From Paenibacillus sp. YN15 (GTDB lineage: Bacteria > Bacillota > Bacilli > Paenibacillales > NBRC-103111), in assembly GCF_003285005.1 (NCBI RefSeq), contig NZ_QMFA01000016.1, forward strand, positions 62,255-126,254: 64,000 bases of DNA. The letters are read 5' to 3'. A program made the translations under genes and the position numbers. The notes under the pieces were generated by a model. It worked only from the letters and a program-made list of their open reading frames with translations, did not search any database and was not told the origin of the DNA. Numbering within the stretch: position 1 is the stretch's first letter; the number at the start of each line of letters is the position of its first letter. This document shows, piece by piece, positions 1 through 8,630 of the stretch.

Positions 1-762
1 GAGGCGGGCTTCCATTCCTGGGAGTGGACTGACCGGCTGCCATGCCCCGGCGCGCCTGCGATCCGCCGGGCCATTGTTTCGGCAGATGGAGTGCTGCTTG
101 AATGGTCAGGAGCGCCGAGTGCAGACATGTACCGTATTGCGGTGAGGGAGACAGGGGACGGGGCTCGCAGGGAGTACACATGCAAGGCGGACCTGTTGTC
201 GCTGCGCCTGCCGGAAGTCGTTCCCGGCAGAAAGTACATCGTACAGGTGCAGGCCTTCAACCGGGACCACACCGGTCCATGGAGCTGCGAGTACCCCGTC
301 TATGGTTCGGCCGAGCCTCCTGCTCCTCCCGCCGGGCTGCGGGTCAAGAGATCCGGGGGCGGCCTCCGTGTCTCCTGGGGACAGGTTTCCGGCGCCGGGA
401 AATACCGGCTGTACCGGATGAGGCTGGACGGCCGGGCGGAGGATTCGGCGGCTGCCGGGTCCGGGCAGCTTGTGTATGAAGGGGATATGCACGAATATGA
501 GGACAGGGAGGCTTGCGGCAGCGACGGAGCTGTGTACGGCTACTGTGTATCCGCCGTCAACGGCAACGGGGAGGGCGCCCGATCTCCTATGCGGGACGGG
601 AAGCCCGGGGGCTTGGCGGATTGGGACCCTTGCCCCGAAGAAAGCTTCAGACGGGACCCGCGCAGCCATGAGTATGGGTTTTCCGGGTATGATCCGTGGC
701 AGCAGGATGGTCTATCCCCTTTGCCGCCCTATCCTGCGGACCGCCCCAAGAGGACAGAATAA
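1..762 (+). CDS. Fibronectin type III domain protein, C-terminal part (5' end outside window)
   Basis: The reading frame is open from the first base and stops with TAA at 760-762, leaving 253 visible residues. Two FN3-like beta-sandwich domains can be made out, about residues 20-110 and 112-205. Each has the paired Trp/Tyr pattern of the fold (LLEWSGAPSADMYRI and LRVSWGQVSGAGKYRLYRM) and a proline-rich linker (PPAPPAG) between them. The tail of about 45 residues is rich in Pro, Asp and Arg. In Paenibacillus, FN3 repeats usually sit at the C-terminus of secreted or sugar-active enzymes, but the catalytic part is outside the window, so no function can be given. A strong terminator follows at 778-824, so this is the last gene of its transcript. 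Confidence 0.75.
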   Translation, partial: EAGFHSWEWTDRLPCPGAPAIRRAIVSADGVLLEWSGAPSADMYRIAVRETGDGARREYTCKADLLSLRLPEVVPGRKYIVQVQAFNRDHTGPWSCEYPVYGSAEPPAPPAGLRVKRSGGGLRVSWGQVSGAGKYRLYRMRLDGRAEDSAAAGSGQLVYEGDMHEYEDREACGSDGAVYGYCVSAVNGNGEGARSPMRDGKPGGLADWDPCPEESFRRDPRSHEYGFSGYDPWQQDGLSPLPPYPADRPKRTE

Positions 763-777
763 CCGGACCGGCCCAGA

Positions 778-824
778 GGAGCTGCCCTCCTTCGCTGCTA
801 TGCGAACGGGCAGCTCCTTTTTTT
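778..824 (+). terminator. Intrinsic terminator after the FN3 gene
   Basis: A perfect 10-bp stem (GGAGCTGCCC at 778-787, GGGCAGCTCC at 808-817) is followed by seven T residues. It lies 16 bases after the FN3 stop codon and isolates that gene from the Crp-like regulator. Confidence 0.9.
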
Positions 825-830
825 AAACCG

Positions 831-859
831 TTGAATTGCCGGTATATTTTATGGATAAT
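831..859 (+). promoter_or_regulatory. Probable sigma-A promoter of the Crp/Fnr-like gene
   Basis: TTGAAT at 831-836 and GATAAT at 854-859 are separated by 17 bases. The predicted transcript start, about 866, lies just before the ribosome site at 871-883. Confidence 0.65.
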
Positions 860-892
860 AAGCAGAATAGAGGGAGAGGAGGGAAATCCGCA

Positions 893-1477
893 ATGAAAAA
901 CATTTTATTCCAATATATGACGAGATTGACCTCCCTTAGCGAAGCGGAACAGCAAGCCATCGTGGAGGAGATCCAGATAGAACCATTTAAGAAGGGGACT
1001 GTACTCTTCAGACAAGGAGAGGTTCCCACAAAATGTTACTTCATTTTAAAGGGATGCGTAAGGCAGTATTCAATTGATGAGGCGGGAAGAGAAGTCACTT
1101 CGAATTTCTATACCGAAGAGCAAGCTATCGCTGTTTTCAATCATCACAAGGATGATAAGGCGTCCGAGTTTACGTTCACGACAGTTGAAGATTCGGTGAT
1201 GGTCGTGGGCGAATTGAATACAGAAAAAGACATGTACAGCAAGTACACTCAATTGGAGACCATGACGCGCAAGATGATTGAGGAGAGCTTTAGTGAGGTG
1301 CAGAGGGAATTTGCCGATTTTATCGCATCTTCGCCTGAAGCGCGCTTCAAGGCACTGCTAACGAAACGTCCTTCTCTAATCGACAGGGTGCCTCAGCATC
1401 AATTGGCAAGTTATCTGGGAATTACTCCGGAGTCCTTGAGCAGGATTAAGAAAAGAATGTGCCAAGATCATCAATAG
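893..1477 (+). CDS. Crp/Fnr-family transcriptional regulator
   Basis: This 194-aa protein has an N-terminal cyclic-nucleotide-binding-like beta-barrel (about residues 10-110, with FKKGTVLFRQGEVPTKCYF and the glycine turn). It ends in a helix-turn-helix near residues 165-190 (HQLASYLGITPESLSRIKK). The length and the ending match short Crp-like regulators of Bacillales. The start at 893 is chosen because GGGAGAGGAGGG lies 8-20 bases upstream; an earlier in-frame ATG has no such site. There are no clustered cysteines for an iron-sulfur centre, so Fnr-type oxygen sensing is unlikely. The ligand is unknown. The gene has its own promoter and converges on the DUF4386 gene, whose 3' end is 26 bp away. 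Confidence 0.88.
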   Translation: MKNILFQYMTRLTSLSEAEQQAIVEEIQIEPFKKGTVLFRQGEVPTKCYFILKGCVRQYSIDEAGREVTSNFYTEEQAIAVFNHHKDDKASEFTFTTVEDSVMVVGELNTEKDMYSKYTQLETMTRKMIEESFSEVQREFADFIASSPEARFKALLTKRPSLIDRVPQHQLASYLGITPESLSRIKKRMCQDHQ

Positions 1478-1503
1478 CTGCATGTCCTGCTTGGCTTGGA
1501 CCG

Positions 1504-2208
1504 TCACTTTCCTCCCTTAAACAGCATCCATAAACCAAGACTCATTTCTCCCGCTGTCATGGGTATAATAAACACAAATTCAAGGCTCCTCCTGATTCCT
1601 TCGTAATCCGCCAAAAAGAGCTCACATAGGTGAATGAGGAAGTAGCCGATTGAAGCGATCAGCAGTAAAATGCCGATCCATTTCGGCACGCTCCCTGATC
1701 GGAGAGCCAACATCCCGAGAATCAGCAGATGCCCGCTAAAAATAATTAGCCCAACAGACCAAATGGAGTCGAAGGCTTGCAAATGCAGCATGACTTGTGC
1801 GCCGAGTTGTGCAGGGCTAAACGTTGACAAATAAACCGTTCCGCTTGAAAGCAGCAGCACAAATAGTAAATTCATAATTGCTATTCCCAATATAGCTGCA
1901 TAAACAAGCCTTAACCATGCACCGAGCAGGGATAGATTTTTGTTTATTGGCTCAAAGAAGATATACAGCGACCAGGCGGCCACAATGTCGCTTATCAGGA
2001 TAATAATCCAGCCGAAGATTTCAGCTTTAAATAGATTATTACGGGAAATCATGTTCTGAAGCGTGGCGTGCGCATCCCCTTGGACCAGAAGGCTTCCATG
2101 CGCAAAGCCATATGAAAAAGCCGCGGCAAGCGCCATGATCATGAGGGCTGTGCCGGCCGTTAGAGCCGATTTTCGCTGATACGAAAGCTGTCCCCGTGGC
2201 ATATCCAT
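1504..2208 (-). CDS. DUF4386 family membrane protein
   Basis: This 234-aa hydrophobic protein has about six membrane spans. It shows the conserved LQNMISRNNLFKAEIFGW segment after the first span and the LLFVLLLSSG and SVPKWIGILLLIASIGYF segments typical of DUF4386. The family function is unknown. The start at 2208 is set by AAGGGGG a few bases upstream; a second ATG two codons later is also possible. A longer in-frame extension to 2268 has no ribosome site and would run through a hairpin, so it was rejected. The ribosome site itself can pair with an upstream CCCCC stretch (see 2209-2255), which suggests translational control. Confidence 0.8.
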   Translation of the reverse strand: MDMPRGQLSYQRKSALTAGTALMIMALAAAFSYGFAHGSLLVQGDAHATLQNMISRNNLFKAEIFGWIIILISDIVAAWSLYIFFEPINKNLSLLGAWLRLVYAAILGIAIMNLLFVLLLSSGTVYLSTFSPAQLGAQVMLHLQAFDSIWSVGLIIFSGHLLILGMLALRSGSVPKWIGILLLIASIGYFLIHLCELFLADYEGIRRSLEFVFIIPMTAGEMSLGLWMLFKGGK

Positions 2209-2255
2209 AAAAATCCCCCTTGTTTTACGTAGTGATTTCATTGTAACAAAGGGGG
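2209..2255 (-). promoter_or_regulatory. Hairpin that can mask the DUF4386 ribosome binding site
   Basis: Read on the minus strand, CCCCCTTTGTT (2255-2245) pairs with AACAAGGGGG (2224-2215), leaving one bulge. The second arm contains the AAGGGGG ribosome site. On the plus strand the same structure ends in GGGGGTTTTT and could act as a weak terminator. Confidence 0.5.
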
Positions 2256-2267
2256 TTTTTACGTTCA

Positions 2268-2281
2268 TTGACTTAAGTTAA
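2268..2281. promoter_or_regulatory. Near-perfect 14-bp palindrome upstream of DUF4386 gene
   Basis: TTGACTTAAGTTAA differs from perfect symmetry at one base pair. Its place just upstream of the gene suggests an operator, but no regulator is identified. Confidence 0.35.
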
Positions 2282-2325
2282 GGGATGAGCCAGGAAGTTG
2301 GGAACGAGTGAATGTTAGCAGGAGA

Positions 2326-2373
2326 AACCAAGGAGCTAAGCGAGAACAAGCCGCTTAGCTCCTTGGTTTTTTT
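2326..2373 (+). terminator. Strong intrinsic terminator inside a gene-free gap
   Basis: A 17-bp perfect stem (2326-2342 with 2352-2368) is followed by six T residues. The gap 2209-2579 otherwise holds the DUF4386 hairpin and palindrome, and no clear promoter was seen in it. No plus-strand gene ends nearby, so this structure either insulates the ABC operon or is a leader attenuator for it. Confidence 0.85.
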
Positions 2374-2579
2374 CGAGTACCATCCCATTTTTGTTGCCCT
2401 TTTTTCGCTCATGATCAAGAAAGTGAGATGCCTGGAAATAGCGCAGTCAAAAGATGGTGATGCTGTGAAACGGGGAAATCAAGATATTCCTCTAGCCGGA
2501 AATGCGGCCCATGGCTATGGTAAGGGTAGAGCCGCCGCCGTCAACCAGAAGAGCGGTAACCAGCGAAGGAGGTATCGTC

Positions 2580-3560
2580 ATGACACAACCCGCAGCAGAT
2601 GGAGCCGTCTCCGGCTCGAATCAGACCGCGGCCGCCAACCGTAAGGCGACCCGATGGAAAACGGTATGGTCGGGCGTTAAACGTGACAAATTTCTGTATG
2701 CAATCGCCTTGCCCGGATTGATGTACTTCTTATTGTTCCGATATGTGCCCATGTGGGGCGTCATCATTTCTTTTCAGGATTATTCCCCTTACCAAGGTTT
2801 ATGGGGCAGTCCCTGGGTCGGCTTCGAGCATTTTACCCGTTTCTTCTCGAATCCCGATTTCTTCATTCTGTTCCGAAATACCATGGCCATTAACCTGCTC
2901 AGCCTCGTGTTTTTCTTCCCGCTGCCGATTCTGCTCTCGCTCTTGCTGAACGAGCTGCGTCAGAAAACGTACAAGCGGATTGTGCAGTCCATCATTTATC
3001 TGCCGCACTTCCTCTCGTGGGTTATTATCGTCGGGATTACCTTTCTCATGCTGTCCCAGGGGGATGGTGTCATCAACAAGATGCTGGTGGCGCTGGGGTT
3101 CTCCAAGATCGATTTTCTCACTAACAAAAACTATTTCTGGGGCCTGCTCACCCTGCAATCCATCTGGAAGGATGCCGGTTGGGGAACGATTATTTTCCTC
3201 GCGGCGATGGCCGGCATTGACCCGCAGCTGTATGAGGCGGTTAAGATCGACGGGGCCGGACGGTTTCGCCAGATGTGGCATGTTACGCTGCCGGGCATTC
3301 GCACGGTTGTCGTCATCCTCCTTATTCTGCGGATCGGGCATATTATGGATGTTGGCTTCGAGCAGGCATTTCTGATGGCCAACGGAGCCGTATCCGAGGT
3401 TGCAGATGTGTTCGATACGTACGTGTACCGGCTGGGCGTAAGACAGGGCCAGTTCTCCTTCAGCACGGCGGTAGGCTTGTTTAAATCCGTTGTCGGTCTT
3501 CTGCTTGTGGTCGGCGCCAACAAGCTGGCTCAAAAATTCGGCGAAGAGGGCGTCTATTGA
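2580..3560 (+). CDS. Carbohydrate ABC transporter permease (LplB type), system A
   Basis: This 326-aa inner-membrane permease belongs to the CUT1 family and has about six membrane spans. The opening GLMYFLLFRYVPMWGVIISF is the usual LplB signature. The cytoplasmic EAA loop is at about residues 217-240 (YEAVKIDGAGRFRQMWHVT), where the ATPase subunit docks. The start at 2580 has AAGGAGG seven bases upstream. The second permease gene follows after 13 bases and then the lipoprotein gene, giving a classic permease-permease-binding-protein operon. No ATPase gene is nearby. Such systems in Bacillales normally share one general ATPase (MsmX type) encoded elsewhere. The substrate is probably an oligosaccharide, but the sequence does not show which. 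Confidence 0.92.
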   Translation: MTQPAADGAVSGSNQTAAANRKATRWKTVWSGVKRDKFLYAIALPGLMYFLLFRYVPMWGVIISFQDYSPYQGLWGSPWVGFEHFTRFFSNPDFFILFRNTMAINLLSLVFFFPLPILLSLLLNELRQKTYKRIVQSIIYLPHFLSWVIIVGITFLMLSQGDGVINKMLVALGFSKIDFLTNKNYFWGLLTLQSIWKDAGWGTIIFLAAMAGIDPQLYEAVKIDGAGRFRQMWHVTLPGIRTVVVILLILRIGHIMDVGFEQAFLMANGAVSEVADVFDTYVYRLGVRQGQFSFSTAVGLFKSVVGLLLVVGANKLAQKFGEEGVY

Positions 3561-3573
3561 GGAGGGGCTGCAG

Positions 3574-4452
3574 ATGAAACAAGGATTTGCCGACCGGACA
3601 TTTACGGTTGTGAACGTGACCGTTCTCGGAATTATAGCGCTCATCACGTTCTTTCCTTTATATTATGTGTTTGTCGTTTCATTCACGGACCCGTCGGAGT
3701 TTATCAAAGGCGGCGTCATCCTGTTTCCGAAGAAGTGGTCCTTGGTCTCGTACCGTTATCTGCTCTCGACGAACGCCTTCCTGAAGGCAATCGGGAACAG
3801 TACATTCCTTGCAACCGTAGGAACGGCGTTCAGTCTTTTGGTCACATCCGGACTGTCGTATGCCCTCTCCCGCCGCAGGCTGCAGGGCCGCAGGATATTC
3901 CTCCTGCTCATTCTCTTGACCACACTGTTTAATCCCGGCATCATCCCGCCGTACCTTCTGGTGCGCGACCTGCATCTCATTAACAGCATCTGGTCGCTGA
4001 TCCTGCCGGTGCTGACAAGCGGCTGGTACGTGCTTTTGATGAAGGGCTTCTTCGACAGTATCCCGTCGAGCCTGGAGGAAGCGGCGCGTATTGACGGCTG
4101 CAACGATTTTAGCGTCTGGCTGCGCATCATTCTGCCCTTGTCGCTGCCCTCGCTGGCCGCCTTTGGCCTCTTCTATGCGGTGGCTTATTGGAATACCTTC
4201 TTCACCGCCTTGCTCTATATCAACGACTTCAAGAAGCACCCGCTTCAGGTGCTGCTGCAAAATATGCTGATCGACGCATCGACAGCTGCCGGCGGTTCGG
4301 CCGCTCAAGAGATGATCTCCGAGCAGCGGATTCCGCCGGAAACATTGAAGATGGCGGCGGTTGTTATCGCGACGGTTCCGATTCTCATGGTGTATCCGTT
4401 CCTTCAAAAGCATTTTGCCAAAGGAGCCATGGTCGGCTCCGTGAAGGAATGA
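3574..4452 (+). CDS. Carbohydrate ABC transporter permease (YtcP/LplC type), system A
   Basis: This 292-aa second membrane subunit of system A has about six spans and an EAA loop near residue 168 (EEAARIDGCNDFSVW). It ends in the family tail HFAKGAMVGSVKE. The start at 3574 follows GAGGAGGGG and lies 13 bases after the first permease stop; an in-frame extension upstream only overlaps the previous gene. It would pair with the LplB-type subunit to form the channel. The binding-protein gene follows after 44 bases with its own ribosome site. Confidence 0.92.
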   Translation: MKQGFADRTFTVVNVTVLGIIALITFFPLYYVFVVSFTDPSEFIKGGVILFPKKWSLVSYRYLLSTNAFLKAIGNSTFLATVGTAFSLLVTSGLSYALSRRRLQGRRIFLLLILLTTLFNPGIIPPYLLVRDLHLINSIWSLILPVLTSGWYVLLMKGFFDSIPSSLEEAARIDGCNDFSVWLRIILPLSLPSLAAFGLFYAVAYWNTFFTALLYINDFKKHPLQVLLQNMLIDASTAAGGSAAQEMISEQRIPPETLKMAAVVIATVPILMVYPFLQKHFAKGAMVGSVKE

Positions 4453-4496
4453 TCACATAGCACGACGAAATTACAAGAACAGGGAGGTTGTACACC

Positions 4497-6038
4497 ATGC
4501 GCATCAAACAAAGGCTGGCATTCCTATCCGCCGCTGCGCTGCTGCTCGCATCCGTTTTATCGGCCTGCGGACAGGATGGGGGAGGAAGCGCGAACGGAAC
4601 CGGACAGACTGACGCCGGGAAGAAACAGGAGGCACCGACGGAAATCAGCATCATGACCATGTATTATACCCCGGAGCCGCCGGGAGAGGACAATGTTGTG
4701 GTCAAGGAAATCGAGAAGCGCACGAATACGAAGCTGAAGATCACCTGGGTATCGCCGAACAGCTATACCGACAAAGTGAATGTTACGCTTGCCTCCGGCG
4801 ATATTCCCGACCTCATGCTGCTTGACGATCCGTTCCATGCGCAGGTGAGGATGATGGTGGCCCAAGGCGCTTTCTGGGATATTACCCCGTACCTGAAGGA
4901 TTATCCGAACCTGTCGAAATATCCGGCCGAAACCTGGAACAACACGAAGCAGGCGGACGGCAAAAACTACGGCATTCCCCGCGTGCGTCCGGTAGAAGGC
5001 GGCGGATATATCTATATCCGCAAGGACTGGCTGGATAAGCTCGGCCTTACGGTTCCGCAAACCACCGATGAATTTTATGACGTCATGAAGGCGTTTACAG
5101 ATAGAGACCCGGACGGCAACGGAAAGGACGATACCATCGGCTTTGTCGGCTTTGTCGATCAGACCGGCATGTCGTATTTCACCCAGCTCCAGAACACGTT
5201 TAATAAGGTAAACAGCGATTGGAAGCTGGTCGACGGCAAGCTGGTCAACGTCAACCTTCTGCCGGGCACAAGAGAGACGCTGGTTTGGCTGAACAAGGCC
5301 TATAAGGAAAAGGTCATTCCCGAGGACTTCGCCGTATTGAAGAATACGCAGGCCAAGGATCTGCTTAAATCCAACCGCGGCGGCGCCTTCCAGGATACTG
5401 TGGAAGCAGCGTGGGAGCCAACGGAGGAGCTGCGCAAGAGCGACCCGAAGGCGGATTTCCTGCCGCTTGTCGGCTTGAACGGCTATTCCAACCGCGATTC
5501 CGGATTCTTCGGCATGTTTGCAATTCCGAAGAAAGTGCCGGAAGAGAAGATGAAGAAGCTTTTGCAATTTATGGATTATGGAGCTTCCGACGAGGGCTAC
5601 GATCTTGCCGCCTACGGCTTCGAGGGTGTGCATTATACGCAAAAGGACGGCATTTATACGGCTACTGAGCAGGCCAAGAAGGATATTGTGGCGCAGGGGG
5701 CGTTCGGCCAAATCTTCGGCAAGTACGACAAGTATTTGCGGGCTTATCGGGTCGGCATGCCGCCCGACGTGCTGGAGCGCAATAAAAAGATTATCGATGA
5801 GAAGACTAAGATCAGCGTTCCCGATCCTTCCGTGGGTCTGAATTCGGACACGAACACGAAGTCCGGACCGGAGCTTCGCAAGAAGATTCAGGATTTGAAG
5901 ACCAAGATCATCATCGGCAAAGAGCCGATTTCCGCTTGGGACGATTACGTGAACAAGCTGAAGACTGACCCCGATATGGTGAAGATCACCAACGAATTGA
6001 ACGAATCCTATCAAAAACGGATGGCTGGAGCCCAATAA
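4497..6038 (+). CDS. Extracellular sugar-binding lipoprotein, system A
   Basis: This 513-aa solute-binding protein has a lipoprotein signal with lipobox VLSAC (Cys24). A Ser/Gly-rich spacer follows, then a large binding domain of the LplA kind. The family pattern KDWLDKLGLTVPQTTDEFYD and a calcium-loop-like DRDPDGNGKDD are present. The ATG at 4497 was chosen over a TTG three codons earlier because AGGGAGG lies nine bases before the ATG. It is anchored outside the membrane and delivers an oligosaccharide to the two permeases upstream. It is the last gene of the three-gene operon; a short hairpin with a T-run follows. Confidence 0.9.
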   Translation: MRIKQRLAFLSAAALLLASVLSACGQDGGGSANGTGQTDAGKKQEAPTEISIMTMYYTPEPPGEDNVVVKEIEKRTNTKLKITWVSPNSYTDKVNVTLASGDIPDLMLLDDPFHAQVRMMVAQGAFWDITPYLKDYPNLSKYPAETWNNTKQADGKNYGIPRVRPVEGGGYIYIRKDWLDKLGLTVPQTTDEFYDVMKAFTDRDPDGNGKDDTIGFVGFVDQTGMSYFTQLQNTFNKVNSDWKLVDGKLVNVNLLPGTRETLVWLNKAYKEKVIPEDFAVLKNTQAKDLLKSNRGGAFQDTVEAAWEPTEELRKSDPKADFLPLVGLNGYSNRDSGFFGMFAIPKKVPEEKMKKLLQFMDYGASDEGYDLAAYGFEGVHYTQKDGIYTATEQAKKDIVAQGAFGQIFGKYDKYLRAYRVGMPPDVLERNKKIIDEKTKISVPDPSVGLNSDTNTKSGPELRKKIQDLKTKIIIGKEPISAWDDYVNKLKTDPDMVKITNELNESYQKRMAGAQ

Positions 6039-6050
6039 GCCGCCTCCTCT

Positions 6051-6076
6051 AAAGCAGCCTGCCGGGAGCTTTTTTT
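6051..6076 (+). terminator. Possible weak terminator after system A
   Basis: AAAGC (6051-6055) pairs with GCTTT around a poorly paired centre and is followed by a run of T residues. The stem is weak, so partial read-through into the AraC sensor is possible. Confidence 0.4.
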
Positions 6077-6147
6077 AAAGCATCTCGTCGGGTTGCCTTT
6101 TTGGCTTATGCGCATTCAAGCGGCCAAGGTCCAAAGGAGCACGGGAG

Positions 6148-8502
6148 ATGCTGAAGAAATTCATGAAAGGCTTGGCCGGGCGGATGCCGAGCCAGCGGAT
6201 GCGGAATCATTTTTACAGACGGAGCCTCATTCTCGTGCTGTGCATCACAAGCATCCCGATGGCGGCGGTGGGCGGAACCATGTACTTCACGGGGCGCACA
6301 CATATCGAGCAGCAGGTGAACCGGAACTCCGAGGTGCTGCTCAAAAAAGCGATCCAGCGGATTGACGGGGATTTTGCCCAGTTGGAGCTGATGGCAACCC
6401 AATGGGCGCTTGACCCGAACTTCGATGAGCGGCTGCAGGATATCGACCTTAAGCTGAGCTACAACGAGCTGCAGAATATGTTCCGTTCGCTTCTGGTCAT
6501 GAAAAATACATATCCAGTCATCGACCGGATTCAGCTGTACCTGAGGGATCAAGGCGCCGTTATCTCCGATGACGGGATCGTCCGGCTCAACGATCCGGCG
6601 GACCGGGAAACGCTGCGGAGGATGCTGGAGTACAAGCAGCAGCGTGTATTCTGGCAGGACAGTCTGCCCCGTTTTGCCGGGAGGGGAGAATCGCCGGTGA
6701 CGCTGGTCCATCTGCTCCCCGGCGGAGCGGGGCCTGCTTACGGCGCGCTTTTGATTCATCTGAACAAGGCCAAGATAGATAAGCTGGCGAGGGAGCTGAC
6801 GACGGACCCGAACGACATTGCTTTTATTGTGCGGCAGGACGGAAGCTGGATTACAAGAGGCGGGGGAGAAGACACGGAGGCCGGAGCTTTGGAGCTGGCG
6901 CTGCGGGATAACGCGATGAGCCGCAAGGGGGATTACGGTTCCTTTCTCTACGATTGGAAAAACACCACCTACACCGTTTCCTTCGGGAATCTGAACCGTC
7001 TCGGCTTTTCCTGGTATTATGTGACGGCGGCTCCTCTATCGCAGCTGGTCAAGCCTGTTGTGGTGCTCTCCAGGGCGATTTGGGCCATCAGCGGCCTTGG
7101 GCTTGCCGCCGCGTTCATCTTATCCTGGGTCGCTTCAAGGCGCCTCTATAAGCCGATTCACCGTCTGGTGGATTTGTTCGCGGAAACCGGCAAGGATAAC
7201 GGCGGCGGTGAAGACCGCGATGAAATCACATTCATCGAGAATCAATGGAAGCATCTGACCCGGGAGAGCCGCTCCCTTCAGTCAAGGCTTGAGCAGGTGC
7301 TTCCTTCAATGATGGAGAGCTTTCTGCTGCAGCTTGTGCAGGGGCACTTGTATTCGTATACGGAAGAGGAATTGAAGGAACGGATGGAGCAATTCGGCTG
7401 GGAGCTGACGGGCCGGGGTTATGCCGTTCTGATGGTGCGGCTGACCGGATTCTCGCGGCTTGAGGGACGGTTCTTCGAGAATGATGAGCAGCTGATGACC
7501 TTCGCCGCCGCCAACATCATTACAGAAATGACCGCATCCCGGCCGGGGCAGACCAAGGTGGTCAATTTTCAGGATTTGAGCGTCGGTCTACTGGAAACGT
7601 ATCCGCTGGACCAGCCGAAGGAAGCGGTCAAGCGGGACCTGCATCAGCTGGCTCAAGAGCTGATGCAATCGCTGCACGGGTTGCTCAAGCTGGATGTCAC
7701 CGTGATCATCGGCAAGCTGACGCCAGCGATCAAGGAGATTCCGCATATGCTGGACGAAACGCGCAAATGGCTGAACTACCGCGATCTGCAGGAAACGTAT
7801 CAAATTCTTGACATGGACGGTGTCCATACCGGCGGGGATGGCGAGGCGTCGTATCCTTTTGCGGCGGAAAGGGAGCTGGTGCATGCCGTACGTATGGGCA
7901 AACAGGAGGAATGCGGGCGGCTGACCGAGCGCTTCATGGCGGAGCTTGCGGCTTCGTCGGCAAAGGAGAAGTTCCTGAAGGACGGCGCGCTCCAACTGCT
8001 CGGCTCGATTCAGCATGCCGTGCGGGAAGCAGGCTTTCAGCCGGGAAACATATACCGCGATGCCAATTTGTTCGAGGAACTGCATGATATGCGGGAATTG
8101 GATCATCTGACCGGCTGGTTCGTAAGCCGGGTCATTGCCCCGTACATGGAGGAGCTGCACCGTACCCAGAACATGAGGATGAAGCAGCTGGTGGAGCGGG
8201 TGATCGACACGATTCTGCGCGATTACGACAAAGACCTGTCGCTTGAAAGCTGCGCCGAGCTTGAGGGGGCAAATCCGTTTACGTTAAGCCGGGCGTTCAA
8301 GCATGTCACCGGCGTGAATTTCATCGACTATCTTACCGATGTCCGGGTAGAGAAAGCGAAGGCGCTGCTGGCCGAAACGGATATGAAGATCAATGAAATA
8401 GCCGAGAGGGTAGGCTACCAGCCATCCTATCTCATTCGCGTGTTCAAGAAGAAAGCGGGGCTTACTCCGGGACAATTCCGGGATGAGCACACCCGCTCCT
8501 GA
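6148..8502 (+). CDS. Membrane-anchored AraC-family sensor/regulator, system A
   Basis: This 784-aa one-component regulator starts with a membrane span at about residues 26-50. An extracytoplasmic sensing region of about 250 residues follows, then a second span at about 301-328 that runs into a HAMP-like stretch (SRRLYKPIHRLVDLF). It ends in an AraC DNA-binding domain from about residue 679 with two helix-turn-helices (LSLESCAELEGANPFTLSR and INEIAERVGYQPSYLIRVF). The final PGQFR is typical. AAAGGAG precedes the start. The gene lies about 110 bp behind the system A binding protein, so it probably controls that importer in response to an external sugar or to the loaded binding protein. Confidence 0.88.
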   Translation: MLKKFMKGLAGRMPSQRMRNHFYRRSLILVLCITSIPMAAVGGTMYFTGRTHIEQQVNRNSEVLLKKAIQRIDGDFAQLELMATQWALDPNFDERLQDIDLKLSYNELQNMFRSLLVMKNTYPVIDRIQLYLRDQGAVISDDGIVRLNDPADRETLRRMLEYKQQRVFWQDSLPRFAGRGESPVTLVHLLPGGAGPAYGALLIHLNKAKIDKLARELTTDPNDIAFIVRQDGSWITRGGGEDTEAGALELALRDNAMSRKGDYGSFLYDWKNTTYTVSFGNLNRLGFSWYYVTAAPLSQLVKPVVVLSRAIWAISGLGLAAAFILSWVASRRLYKPIHRLVDLFAETGKDNGGGEDRDEITFIENQWKHLTRESRSLQSRLEQVLPSMMESFLLQLVQGHLYSYTEEELKERMEQFGWELTGRGYAVLMVRLTGFSRLEGRFFENDEQLMTFAAANIITEMTASRPGQTKVVNFQDLSVGLLETYPLDQPKEAVKRDLHQLAQELMQSLHGLLKLDVTVIIGKLTPAIKEIPHMLDETRKWLNYRDLQETYQILDMDGVHTGGDGEASYPFAAERELVHAVRMGKQEECGRLTERFMAELAASSAKEKFLKDGALQLLGSIQHAVREAGFQPGNIYRDANLFEELHDMRELDHLTGWFVSRVIAPYMEELHRTQNMRMKQLVERVIDTILRDYDKDLSLESCAELEGANPFTLSRAFKHVTGVNFIDYLTDVRVEKAKALLAETDMKINEIAERVGYQPSYLIRVFKKKAGLTPGQFRDEHTRS

Positions 8503-8540
8503 ACGGCCTGCACCGAAGTACAAAACCGCTGCAATGAAAC

Positions 8541-8571
8541 TTGCCGTTTGCCCTGCAGACTACTGTATAAT
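8541..8571 (+). promoter_or_regulatory. Possible promoter of the Bce-type regulator operon
   Basis: TATAAT lies at 8566-8571 and TTGCCG at 8541-8546. The 19-base spacing is longer than ideal, so the -35 assignment is uncertain. Confidence 0.45.
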
Positions 8572-8630
8572 TGGTATGGTTATGGAAACAGGCCGGCTGT
8601 GAAACAATAGTCTGGAACAGAGGTGCGGCG

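Noticed and set aside
4557-6035. Long open frame on the minus strand opposite the system A binding protein
   Set aside because: It has no ribosome site, no family features and unnatural composition. It is an antisense shadow of the lipoprotein gene. The same applies to long frames opposite the genes at 18027 and 41025.
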